From Gyromitra esculenta (lineage: Eukaryota > Ascomycota > Pezizomycetes > Pezizales > Discinaceae), in NCBI GenBank assembly GCA_038503075.1, contig JBCAML010000001.1, positions 496,001-560,000 of the forward strand: a stretch of DNA of 64,000 bases, written 5' to 3'. The position numbers and the translations under genes were made by a program. The notes under the pieces are model-generated. The model did not search any database. It was given only the letters and a program-made list of their open reading frames with translations, and was not told the origin of the DNA. Below, piece by piece: positions 33,928 through 44,734 of the stretch (positions are counted from its first letter, which is position 1; the number at the start of each line of letters is the position of its first letter).

Positions 33928-35194
33928 TCCTTTTTATTTACCTTTGTCTGCTTTTTCTATTTCGAGATTTTCAGTATCGGATATGTGCATGGAGGATCAG
34001 TTGGATGGGGAACACTTTGTTATTTCTTGTAACATTTCCCATAGCAATAAAATTATTAAAACCCATGCACTATTGGATACTGGAGCTTCTGGATTCGCTT
34101 TCATTGATAAAGAATTTGCGAGTCACCACTCTTTACCTCTCTCCCCCTTAAAAACCCCTAGACAACTGGAAGTCATAGATGGACGACCTGTTGCCTCAGG
34201 AGCCATCACCCATATAGCGAATCTTACTCTATCCATCCAACAGCATCAAGAGCAAGCCCCGTGTTTCGTAACCCAGCTAGGTCATTATCCCTTGGTGTTA
34301 GGAATTCCGTGGATGAACTATCATGATGTTCGCCTTCATTTTGCCGACAAACGCATTGAGTTTAACTCTAAACTCTGCACCACCCACTGCTCCTCCGACA
34401 CCGCCATCGTCTCCGCCCCTTCAATCCCCGTACCCGCTAAGCTCAATGTTTCTTTTATCAACGCCGCCAGCTTTAGGACCCTTACTCGAAAACGGTCCCT
34501 ACAAGCTTACGCGATGTCACTCTACGAAATTAACAGAATTCTAGAGGAGAAAACCACAAAAGAAGAATGGAGGGCCCGAATCCCCGCCGAATATCACGAC
34601 TTCTTAGATATGTTTGATAAGAAGAAAGCTCAAGGCCTATCCCCACGCCGACCCTATGACCACAAGATACAACTTCAAGACGGGAAGGAAGCACCATTTG
34701 GCCCTCTGTACGGAATGTCTCGAGAAGAGCTGATCGTCTTAAAGAAATACATTGAGGACAATCTCGAGAAAGGGTTTATCCGAGCCAGTTCTTCACCCGC
34801 CGGATCCCCTGTCCTCTTTGTCAAAAAGGCCGACGGCTCCCTCCGGTTATGTGTAGACTACCGGGGTCTTAATGCGATTACAGTCAAGGATCGTTATACC
34901 TCTCCCCTTATCCGTGAGACACTGGACCGATTAGCGAAAGCACAATGGTACACCAAACTCGACCTCCGAGATGGGTACCATCAAATCCGTATTGCTGAAG
35001 GGGATGAATGGAAGACCGCCTTCCGCACTCGTTATGGGCTCTATGAATATCAAGTTATTCCGTTCAGCCTAACTAACGCACCCGGGACGTTTCAACGATT
35101 TGTTAACGACTGCCTGAAGGAATATCTAGACATATTCTGTACCGCGTATCTGGATGATATTCTCATCTATAGCGATACCTTTGAAGAGCATCAG

Positions 35195-35614
35195 ATTCAC
35201 GGATGAGATCGAGTAATGGGTTGGAATAAAGTGGTTTGTAGTAATAGGGTTATTCGGTTATAATGGCTTTGTTGTTCGGTTGGGTTTCGGTTATCGTTGG
35301 ATTGTTGTTTGTGCGACGGGAAAGCGGGGTATATAAGCGGGGGAGTTCTGTCGTTTGTGTATTCTCTTTCTTCTTTCCTTAAGCAACGTTCTCGTTATCT
35401 TCTGCTGTAATTCGTCGAAATACTATCTCGATTCTACCTCAGAATCCTCGCTGTCGCTGTTTACCTCGCTGCATCTCTCTCGCCTTGAGACAAAGATATC
35501 CTCGTAGAACTTGTAGAACACGCTGCACTCTTCAAACGTGTTGTCACCTCGCTTAAGTAGCACTGCTCACCTTCAGGGATACTGAAGGGCTTAACCTGAG
35601 GCACAACCGTGAGA
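35195..35614 (+). repeat. Element E 5' LTR
   Basis: 420 bp, with TATATAAG before the presumed start; AAGCAACGT at 35381-35389 and PBS complement at 35617-35625. First hairpin stem is GATTCT/AGAATC with the ACCTC loop. Confidence 0.9.
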
Positions 35615-35688
35615 TTACGTTGCTTCCAACATCTACACCTTCTACCATCTGATCAACACCAAAACACCTCTCCCCCACCAACCTCATC

Positions 35689-36971
35689 ATGGAAGGAGCC
35701 GCCGTCGCCGCAAAACGCTTCCCCACTAGAGAAGCTTTCGCCCAAGCCTACCGAGAGGACCCCGCAGAGCTCTACAATGAGCTTAGAGATCTCAACCAAG
35801 CCCTGGAAGACCAAATCGACGTTCTCCAGGAAAGCGAGCGAGAAAATGAGGTCAAACTCAATACCGCCCGCATTCAGACTGACAATGCTCTCCGCCACGC
35901 CGCTGAACAGGACCAACGCGTCACGGAAACAGCTAGCCTAATTGCCCGGTTACGACAAGAACGAAACGAAGCTCGCGTCAGCCTTCAGGCCCCCCCCGCT
36001 CCACCAAACCTCAGCGCCACACCACCTCCAGCGATATCCCACCGTTCAGAACGGATGCCAGATCCCGAGAAATTCGACGGATCCCGATCCAAACTGCCAG
36101 GATTTATCCTACAACTGCGCTCTAAGCTCACGGTCAATCGAGACCGTTTTGCAAATGAAACTACGATGATCCTCTACACCATAAATCGACTAGAAGGAGC
36201 AGCTCTGGAGCAAGTCCGCCACACGGTACTCCCATCCGGCCTCACCACATGGACTAGCGCTGAAGAGCTGATCACCGCACTGGAAACTGCATTCGGAGAT
36301 CCAGACCCCACCGGTACCGCCAGACAAGAATTGCATTAACTCCGCCAAGGCAAAAGAGATGTTTCAATCTACCTGGCTGACTTTCAAAGGATCATGGGAC
36401 AACTCAATTTCGATAAGAACTCGAAGATGGATGCTCTGGAACATTGGATGTCAGAAAAGCTAAAAGAAGCTATGGTTTTTGCCCCCGCCGTCCCCACAAA
36501 CCTCAATGACACAATCCTCACTCTTACCCGAATGGATAATCGCATTCGAGCCCGCAAAGCAGAAAACGGGGAATAACCGGTATACGATGACAATTCAGCC
36601 GCCCCGCCTTCACCCCCGCCTCCTCTTTCACTCCCGGAGGACTAGCCCCTATGGACCTATCCTTCGGCCGTACCAGTAACACCTCTCGCCCTCCCCAGGA
36701 TCAACGATATAAAATGGTAAACGGAAGAAGGAAACTATCGGAAGAAGAAAAACAGTGGCGTCGTTCCACTGGAAAATGCATGTTTTGTGCGGCTCCAGAC
36801 CACTCATACGCCAACTGTCCCTCCGCCCCCAAGAAACCCACGATGAGAGGAGCCCTCACCGCACCACCGGCCCCCCGTACACCCGCCGCCTCCTCACTCC
36901 CACCACCACCTCTTCCTCCTCAGTTTTTTGCGTTAGAATCTGCAGACTCTTCCAACGAGTCTTTAAACTAG
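35689..36971 (+). pseudogene. Element E gag, broken
   Basis: Starts MEGAAVAAKRF like D and is open to 36339, where an in-frame TAA replaces the Gln codon found in the other copies (ELH-Q). The frame then continues with an unusual cluster of substitutions (KRDVSIYLADF, LEHWMSEKLKEA) and shifts again near 36570. The last part (36651-36971), with the CCHC knuckle and the frameshift site, is intact. No full gag can be made from this copy. Confidence 0.88.
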
Positions 36972-37006
36972 TCCAACCAAGGCTGACCAGTGACCCTGCC
37001 TTGGTT
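36962..37006 (+). promoter_or_regulatory. -1 frameshift signal, element E
   Basis: TTTAAAC (36962-36968), TAG, stem AACCAAGG (36975-36982) / CCTTGGTT (36999-37006), 16-nt loop. Confidence 0.82.
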
Positions 37007-40000
37007 CCCATTTCTTTACCTTTGTCGGTTTTTTCTATCTCGGGTTTTTCAGTGTCGGACATGTGTGTGGAGGACCAATTGGATGGGGAACATTTCGTTA
37101 TTTCATGTAACATTTCCCATAACAATACAATTATTAAAACTCATGCACTATTGGACACTGGAGCCTCGGGATTCGCCTTCATAGACAAAGACTTTGCGAG
37201 TCACCATTCCCTACCTCTATCCCCTCTAAAAAATCACCGACAACTAGAAGTGATTGATGATGTACGCAGTTTCACAGGGGACATCACTCACATTGCCAAT
37301 ATTCATCTCTCGATCCAACAACACCAAGAACAAGCCCCCTGTTTCGTTACCCAACTAGGACATTACCCCCTCGTTCTAGGAATTCCATGGATGAACTACC
37401 ATGATGTCCAACTCCACTTCGCCCAAAAACGCATCAAGTTTAATTCTAAACTCTGCACTACCCACTGCGCCCCCGGTTCCACTACTGTTTCCGCCCCCTC
37501 GATTGCAGCACCTCCTAAACTAAATCTATCTTTCATCGGTGCCGCCAGTTTCAGGACCCTCACCCGAAAACGTTCCTCCCAGGCTTACGCCATGTCGCTA
37601 TATGAGATAAACAAGATCATTGACGACAAGACAACCAACGAAGAATGGAAAGCAAGAATCCCTGCGGAATACCACGATTTTTTGGATATGTTTGATAAGC
37701 GTAAGGCTCAAGGACTTCCCCCTCGCCGATCTTATGACCACCGAATACAACTACAGGAAGGAAAGGATGCCCCCTTCGGACCCCTCTATGGAATGTCTCG
37801 AGAAGAACTCATCGTGCTAAAAAAGTACATCGAAGATAACCTTGAAAAAGGATTCATCCGCGCTAGTTCTTCTCCAGCAGGATCCCCGGTGCTCTTCGTG
37901 AAAAAGGCTGATGGATCCTTACGACTATGCGTGGATTACCGTGGCCTCAATGCGATCACTGTCAAAGATCGTTATACCTCACCTCTCATCCGAGAGACGC
38001 TAGATCGTTTAGCCAAGGCCCAATGGTATACCAAACTAGACCTTCGTGACGGATACCACCAAGTACGTATTGCGGAGGGAGATGAATGGAAGACCGCCTT
38101 CCGCACCCGGTATGGTCTTTATGAATACCAAGTTATGCCATTCGGCTTAACTAACGCCCCCGGGACCTTCCAACGTTTTGTAAACGATTGTCTCACTGAA
38201 TATCTGGATATCTTCTGTACTGCTTACCTAGACGATATCCTCATCTACAGTGACACTTTTGCTGAACATCAGATCCACGTTCGCAAGGTCCTTCAAACCC
38301 TTAAAGAGAATGACATTCTGCTGAAACCAGAGAAATGTGAGTTCAAGGTACAAACCACTAAGTACCTAGGCCTCATCCTCACCCCCGACGGCATTAAAAT
38401 GGAAGAAGAGAAACTCAAAGCCGTACGAGAATGGGGAACGCCAAAGAGCGTAAAAGATGTCCAAGCCTTTTTAGGTTTTGCCAACTTCTACCGTCGCTTC
38501 ATCCTCGGATTTTCTAAGCTTGCTGCTCCCCTCACTGCTCTTACTAGTAAAGGTATCGTCTTCGAATGGTCTGTCGAAGCCGATATAGCTTTTGAAAACC
38601 TTAAATACGCCTTCACCACCGCCCCCATCCTCATCCACTTTGATCCAGACAAGAAAATCATCGTGGAAACAGATGCCTCTGACTTTGTATCCGGAGGAGT
38701 GCTCTCTCAATATGATGACGCTGGAGTCTTACACCCAGTCGCTTTTTTCTCGAAAAAACATTCACCTGCTGAATGCAATTACGAGATATATGACAAGGAG
38801 TTACTAGCCATCATCAGAGTATTTGAAGAATGGCGCCCAGAACTCGAAGGCTCTAAACACCCCATCGACGTAATCAGCGACCATAAAAATCTCGAATATT
38901 TTATGAGTACGAAACAGCTGAACCGACGGCAAGCACGATGGGCCGAATATCTTTCCCGCTTCGATTTCGTGATTACCTACCGTCCAGGTAGCCAAGGAGG
39001 AAAGCCAGACGCATTGACCAGAAGATCAGGAGATCTTCCCAAGGAAGGGGATGAACGATTGGCACATCAAAGCCAAGTGGTATTGAAGAAGGAAAACGTA
39101 GATCCTAAGCTAAGTTTGTTATCGGCTTCTTTGTCAAATGAAGCCGCTGAACTGGACGCCTCCCTAGAACAACTCTTCCTAGAGGGATATATTGCTGATC
39201 AATTTCCGGAAAAGATTCTTTTAGCACTAAGGAATAAGGACCAACGATCAAAAGAAATCACCTTAAGCGAATGCAAGGAAAAAAATGGAAGACTCCGATA
39301 TCGAAACGCCATCTATGTCCCTAACTTCGATCCTCTTCGTCTAGAACTCATCCGAAGGCACCATGACAGCCCCGCAGCGGGCCATCCAGGACGAGATAAA
39401 ACCTTCGAACTCCTTGCTAGGAACTTCTACTGGCCCAAAATGAGAGAATCTATCAAACAATATGTGCGTAATTGCCATATCTGTCAGAAAGCGAAGCCAG
39501 TCAACCAGCAGACTCAAGGAGTTCTTCGTCCGTTACCTATTCCAAACCGCCCTTGGCAAGAAATCTCGATGGACTTCGTTACAGGCCTCCCGGAATCAAA
39601 CGGCTATGACGCCATTATGGTGATAGTAGACCGCTTATCGAAAATGCGACATCTTATTCCCTGTAATACTACGATTAATTCACGAGATGTCGCAGATCTT
39701 TACCTTCAGCATGTGTGGAAACTTCATGGCTTACCGACATATGTCACATCCGATCGAGGCACCCAATTCACCGCTCACTTCTGGAAGGAACTCTGTCAAC
39801 GCTTAGGTATCCAAGCTAGGATGTCAACGGCCTTCCATCCTGAAACCGATGGGCAAACCGAACGACTGAACGCCGTTATGGAACAATATTTACGCTCCTA
39901 CGTGAATTACCAACAAGGAGACTGGAGTAGTTGGTTACCGATGGCTGAGTTCTCGGCTAATAACCAGGAATCCGCAAGTACCAAGGTTTCCCCCTTTTTC

Positions 40001-40672
40001 GCTAACTACGGTTATCATCCTCGATTCGATACCTCGGTTATTTCCCCGAATACCACCGCTCAAAGCCTAGACGCGTCTAAGTTCACCATTACTATGCAAG
40101 AGTTATACGACCATCTTAAGACGCAGATTCGAACAGCTCAAGACATTCAGGAAACTGCTACGAACAAACATCGAACTCCAGCTCCAGCTTATCAAGTTAA
40201 AGATCTAGTATTTGTATCCATGAAAAATATCCGAACAGTTCGCAATGCTCGGAAACTCGACTGGAAGTGGATGGGACCTTATGCTGTGAAGAAGATTGTA
40301 TCACCTTTTGCATATGAGATCGACCTTCCCTCCTCAGTCAAGTATCATCCTGTTTTTCATGTTTCGCTCCTAAAACCCGCTGCCAATGATCCTCTCCCAG
40401 GACAAGTGGTACCCCCTCCATCCCCAATCGTTGTTAATGAACAAGAGGAATATTTCATTGAGAAAATCCTCGAACAACGGACTTATCGCGGACAACAACA
40501 ATACCTTGTCGAGTGGACCGGTTATGCTCACCCTACATGGGAACCCGCCAAAGACCTTCAAGATACTGCCGCCCTCGATGTCTTTTTAAATACGACGATT
40601 ATAACTAGTCCCAAGGTTCGCAGGAGCTCACGTTTGAGACGGGGAGCTACTTTCACGGATGAGATCGAGTAA
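36962..40672 (+). CDS. Element E pol polyprotein (about 1236 aa), open
   Basis: A single open frame from the frameshift site to a stop inside the 3' LTR: protease (LLDTGASGFAFID), RT with TAYLDDILIYS, RNase H, integrase zinc finger (HH...CHICQKAK) and DDE core ([27 protein letters not shown]), and a C-terminal chromodomain (EEYFIEKILEQ...WTGYAHPTWEP). Reverse transcribes and integrates the element; the chromodomain is expected to read methylated histones. A local altered stretch after the protease (VIDDVRSFTG) looks like a compensated frameshift. Expression would need frameshifting from a gag that is itself broken. Confidence 0.92.
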   Translation, partial: FKLVQPRLTSDPALVPISLPLSVFSISGFSVSDMCVEDQLDGEHFVISCNISHNNTIIKTHALLDTGASGFAFIDKDFASHHSLPLSPLKNHRQLEVIDDVRSFTGDITHIANIHLSIQQHQEQAPCFVTQLGHYPLVLGIPWMNYHDVQLHFAQKRIKFNSKLCTTHCAPGSTTVSAPSIAAPPKLNLSFIGAASFRTLTRKRSSQAYAMSLYEINKIIDDKTTNEEWKARIPAEYHDFLDMFDKRKAQGLPPRRSYDHRIQLQEGKDAPFGPLYGMSREELIVLKKYIEDNLEKGFIRASSSPAGSPVLFVKKADGSLRLCVDYRGLNAITVKDRYTSPLIRETLDRLAKAQWYTKLDLRDGYHQVRIAEGDEWKTAFRTRYGLYEYQVMPFGLTNAPGTFQRFVNDCLTEYLDIFCTAYLDDILIYSDTFAEHQIHVRKVLQTLKENDILLKPEKCEFKVQTTKYLGLILTPDGIKMEEEKLKAVREWGTPKSVKDVQAFLGFANFYRRFILGFSKLAAPLTALTSKGIVFEWSVEADIAFENLKYAFTTAPILIHFDPDKKIIVETDASDFVSGGVLSQYDDAGVLHPVAFFSKKHSPAECNYEIYDKELLAIIRVFEEWRPELEGSKHPIDVISDHKNLEYFMSTKQLNRRQARWAEYLSRFDFVITYRPGSQGGKPDALTRRSGDLPKEGDERLAHQSQVVLKKENVDPKLSLLSASLSNEAAELDASLEQLFLEGYIADQFPEKILLALRNKDQRSKEITLSECKEKNGRLRYRNAIYVPNFDPLRLELIRRHHDSPAAGHPGRDKTFELLARNFYWPKMRESIKQYVRNCHICQKAKPVNQQTQGVLRPLPIPNRPWQEISMDFVTGLPESNGYDAIMVIVDRLSKMRHLIPCNTTINSRDVADLYLQHVWKLHGLPTYVTSDRGTQFTAHFWKELCQRLGIQARMSTAFHPETDGQTERLNAVMEQYLRSYVNYQQGDWSSWLPMAEFSANNQESASTKVSPFFANYGYHPRFDTSVISPNTTAQSLDASKFTITMQELYDHLKTQIRTAQDIQETATNKHRTPAPAYQVKDLVFVSMKNIRTVRNARKLDWKWMGPYAVKKIVSPFAYEIDLPSSVKYHPVFHVSLLKPAANDPLPGQVVPPPSPIVVNEQEEYFIEKILEQRTYRGQQQYLVEWTGYAHPTWEPAKDLQDTAALDVFLNTTIITSPKVRRSSRLRRGATFTDEIE

Positions 40673-41063
40673 TGGGTTAGGATAAAGTGGTTTGTAGTAA
40701 TAGGGTTATTCGGTTATAATGGCTTTGTTGTTCGGCTGTGTTTCGGTTATCGTTGGATTGTTGTTTGTGCGACGGGAAAGCGGGGTCGGGGAATTCTGTC
40801 GCTTGTATTCTTTTCTCTTCTTTTCTTAAGCAACGTTCTCGTTACCTTCTGCTGTAAAATCATCGGAATACTATCTCGATTCTACCTCAGAATCCTCGCT
40901 GTCGCTGTTCACCTCGCTGCATCTGTCTCGCCTTGGGATAAAAGATATTCTCGTAGAACTTGTAGAACACGCTGCACTCTTCAAACGTGTTGTCACCTCG
41001 CTTAAGTAGCACTGCTCACCTTCAGGGATACTGAAGGGCTTAACCTGAGGCACAACCGTGAGA
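40651..41063 (+). repeat. Element E 3' LTR, TATA box deleted
   Basis: 413 bp. Compared with the 5' LTR, the TATATAAG segment after GCGGGG is missing (about 40786). Other differences are scattered. Polypurine tract GGGGAGCTAC at 40641-40650. Confidence 0.9.
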
Positions 41064-43446
41064 GTCAGATCCATGTTCGCAAGGTCCTCCAAACCCTCCA
41101 AGATAATGATATCCTGTTAAAACCGGAGAAATGTGAGTTTGAGGTACAGACTACTAAGTACCTTGGTCTCATTCTCACCCCCGATGGTATCAAAATGGAC
41201 GAGGAGAAACTTAAAGCCGTCCGAGAATGGGGGACACCAAAGAGTGTAAAAGACGTCCAAGCATTTCTAGGCTTTGCCAATTTTTACCGTCGATTCATCC
41301 TAGGATTCTCTAAACTCGCTGCCCCGCTCACCGCCCTCACCAAAAAAGGCATTGTCTTCGAATGGACTGTGGAAGCTGATATAGCATTCGAAAACCTTAA
41401 ACATGCTTTTACCACTGCCCCAATCCTCATCCACTTCGACCCTGACAAAAAAATCATTGTGGAAACCGACGCCTCCGACTTCGTATCCGGAGGAGTGCTA
41501 TCTCAATACGATGATGCAGGAGTATTACACCCGGTAGCCTTTTTCTCAAAGAAACACTCCCCCGCCGAGTGCAACTATGAGATTTACGACAAGGAGTTAT
41601 TGGCCATAATCCGAGTGTTTGAAGAATGGCGACCGGAGCTAGAAGGCTCAAAGCACCCCATCGACGTCATTAGCGATCATAAGAACCTTGAGTACTTCAT
41701 GAGTACTAAGCAACTGAACCGTCGACAAGCCAGATGGGCTGAATACCTATCACGCTTCGACTTCGTGATCACATACCGACCAGGGAGCCAAGGAGGAAAA
41801 CCCGACGCGCTGACCAGGAGATCAGGAGATCTCCCCAAGGAAGGGGATGAAAGATTGGCACACCAGAGCCAAGTGGTGTTAAAAAAGGAGAATATTGATC
41901 CTAAGCTAAGTTTGTTGTCGGCTTCTTTGTCAAATGAAGCCGCTGAATTGGACGCCCCCCTAGAAAAACTCTTTCTAGAAGGATATATTGCTGATAAATT
42001 CCCTGAAAGAATACTTCTAGCATTAGAGAACAAGGAACAACAATCGAAGGAAATCACCCTCAGCGAGTGTACCAAAAGAGACGATAAGCTCTATTATCGA
42101 GAAAACCTTTATGTTCCAGATTTTGATCCTCTCCAATTGGAACTGATTAGAAGACATCACGATACCCCTGCGGCAGGACATCCCGGACGAGATAAGACTT
42201 TCGAACTCCTCTCCAGAAGCTTTTACTGGCCCAAAATGAGAGAATCGATTGGCAAATACATTAGGAACTGCCATATCTGCCAAAAAGCGAAGCCTCTGAC
42301 GCAGCGTACTCAAGGCGTCCTCCGACCCCTTCCTATTCCAAATCGTCCCTGGCAGGAAATTTCGATGGATTTCGTAACAGGTCTTCCAGAATCAGACGGA
42401 TATGATGCAATCATGGTAGTGGTCGACCGTTTATCCAAAATGCGACATTTGATTCCTTGTAATACAACGGTCAATTCCAGAGATGTTGCTGATCTATATC
42501 TCCAACATATATGGAAACTCCACGGATTACCCTCGCATGTTACCTCTGACCGCGGGACTCAATTTACTGCCCATTTTTGGAAAGAACTTTGTCAACGCCT
42601 CGGGATTCAACCTCGGATGTCCACTGCCTTCCATCCAGAAACAGATGGGCAGACCGAAAGATTCAATGCCGTGATGGAACAATATCTTCGTTCTTATGTA
42701 TCCTACCAACAGGAAGATTGGAGTAAATGGTTACCGATGGCCGAGTTCGCTGCTAACAACCAAGAATCGGCCAGTATAAAAGTCTCCCCCTTCTTTGCTA
42801 ATTATGGTTATCATCCACGCTTCGATACCTCCGTTGTTCCGATCAAAACGACTTCCCAGAGCTTAGATGCTGCATCTTTTGCTAGTAAGATGGAAGAATT
42901 GAACGATTACCTCCGTACTCAAATCAGAACAGCACAGGATATCCAAGAGATAGCAACAAACAAACATCGGATACCAGCCCCAGCGTACCAGATAAATGAC
43001 CAAGTCTTCGTGTCGATGAAGAACATCCGAACAAACCGTAATGCGAGGAAACTGGATTGGAAGTGGATGGGACCCTATCCGATCAGAAAAATAGTTTCCC
43101 CCTTTGCCTATGAAGTTGACCTTCCGACCTCGGTTAAGTATCACCCTGTCTTCCACGTTTCTTTATTGAAACCTGCGGCCCATGACGCTTTCCCAGGACA
43201 AATCATTCCTCCACCGGCGCCTGTCATTGTCAATGACCAAGAGGAATATTACATCGAGAAAATCCTGGACCAACGGATTTATCATAAGAAGCAACAATAC
43301 CTCGTTGAGTGGACCGGTTACGCGCATCCTACCTGGGAACCCGCTGAAGACCTTGCAGATACTTCGGCACTAGAAAAGTTTCTAGCTATCCCAATGTTGG
43401 CTACTCCTAGTATTCGCAGGAGCTCACGCTTGAAGGGGGGAGCTAC

Positions 43447-43897
43447 TTTCATGGATTAACTTAGGGAAGGAATCGGGGTCAGGTTGTTGGTTTGTTATTT
43501 ACTTGGATGGTTGTATGAGTTCTTTATTTGTTCGGGTATATTTCGGTTGTTGGAATAATGTCTTTGTGTTTCGGTTGTTGTCGGGTTGTTGTTGGTGTTA
43601 CAGGAAAAGCGGGGTATTTAAGTGAAGGATCTCGGTCGTTTATGTCTTTTCTCTTCTTCTTTCCTTAAGCAACGTTCTCGTTTACCTTCTCTTGTAATTG
43701 TTGAATACTATCTCCGGTTCTACCTCAGAACCCTCGCTGTCGCTGTCACCTTCGCCGCACTTATCTCGCCTTGAGATAGACCCCTCGTAGAACTTGTAGA
43801 AATACAGCACTCTTCAAAACGTGTTAGTACCTCGCTTAAGTAGCACTGCTTACCTTCAGGGATACTGAAGGGCTTAACGAGGGACTGAACCGTGAGA
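43447..43897 (+). repeat. Element D 3' LTR
   Basis: 451 bp, preceded by a polypurine tract (GGGGGGAGCTAC ending 43446). Close copy of 32073-32522 with scattered differences. Confidence 0.92.
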
Positions 43898-44689
43898 CCT
43901 AGAAGGAGCCGCTCTGGAACAGGTTCGACACACGGTCCTCCCCTCTGGCCTCACAACCTGGAACAACGCCGCCGCCCTCATCGCCGCCTTGGAAACTGCC
44001 TTCGGAGACCCCGACCCCACTGGCACAGCACGACGAGAACTACACCAGCTCCGCCAAGGCAAACGCGATTTTTCCGCCTATCTGGCTGACTTTCAACGCA
44101 TCATGGGGCAACTAAACTTTGATGAAAACTCAAAGATGGACGCCCTTGAGCATGGTATGTCAGAAGAGTTAAAGGAAGCTATGGTCTTCGCCGCCGCTAT
44201 GCCCGCTACCCTCAACGACATGATCCTAGTGCTCACCCGGATGGACAATCGTATCCGAGCCCGCAAAGCAGAGAAACGAGGAAACGCCCGAGAGAGTATG
44301 GGACAGTTTAGCGCCCCAACCAACGCAATGACTCCTTTTGTTCCTGCCTCCTCGTTTGTCCCAGGAGGCCTTGCTCCTATGAACCTCTCTTTCGGACGCA
44401 CCAGTAACCTTTCTCGCCCCCCTCAGGACCAAAGATACACAATGGTCAATGGACGAAGGAAGCTATCAGAAGAAGAAAAGCAATGGCGCCGTTCTACCGG
44501 CAAATGCATGTTTTGCGCCGCCCCCGACCATTCCTACGCCAATTGCCCCTCCGCCCCGAAGAAACCCACAATGAGAGGAGCCCTCACTGCCCCACCCGCT
44601 AGCCGCACACCTCCAGCCTCCTCCCTACAGCCACCACCTCTCCCACCTCAGTTTTTCGCCCTGGAATCCGCTAGCGCTTCAGGAGAGAA

Positions 44690-44734
44690 TTTAAACTAGT
44701 TCAACCAAGGCTGACCAGTGACCCTGCCTTGGTT
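44690..44734 (+). promoter_or_regulatory. -1 frameshift signal, element C
   Basis: TTTAAAC (44690-44696), TAG, stem AACCAAGG (44703-44710) / CCTTGGTT (44727-44734), 16-nt loop. Confidence 0.82.

Larger units (their letters stand above)
35195..41063 (+). mobile_element. Ty3/gypsy chromovirus E, innermost of the D branch
   Basis: Inserted in the RT region of element D; flanks ATCAG (35190-35194) and GTCAG (41064-41068) are a 5-bp duplication with one mismatch. The first base of its 5' LTR is changed (ATTCACGG). pol is fully open, gag is broken. E is younger than D, which is younger than C and B. Confidence 0.92.
33884..43459 (+). pseudogene. Element D pol, interrupted only by element E
   Basis: Pieces 33884-35194 and 41069-43459, same phase. 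Protease (LLDTGASG), RT (YLDD), RNase H, HHCC/DDE integrase and a C-terminal chromodomain (YLVEWTGYAHPTWEP). The stop lies inside the 3' LTR, so the polypurine tract is coding. With E set aside the frame is continuous, making D the best-preserved full gag-pol among the plus-strand copies. Confidence 0.88.
32073..43897 (+). mobile_element. Ty3/gypsy chromovirus D, split by E
   Basis: Flanked by CCTAA (32068-32072) and CCTAG (43898-43902), a 5-bp target duplication with one change, in the gag of element C. LTRs are 450 and 451 bp. Apart from the E insertion, gag and pol are both open. Confidence 0.92.
31532..44699 (+). pseudogene. Element C gag, split by element D
   Basis: Pieces 31532-32072 and 43903-44699. 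Starts MSTPAPITSSSEG. When the D insertion is set aside, the two pieces read through in frame to the CCHC knuckle and the TAG at 44697. The interruption is therefore the only lesion seen. Confidence 0.85.
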
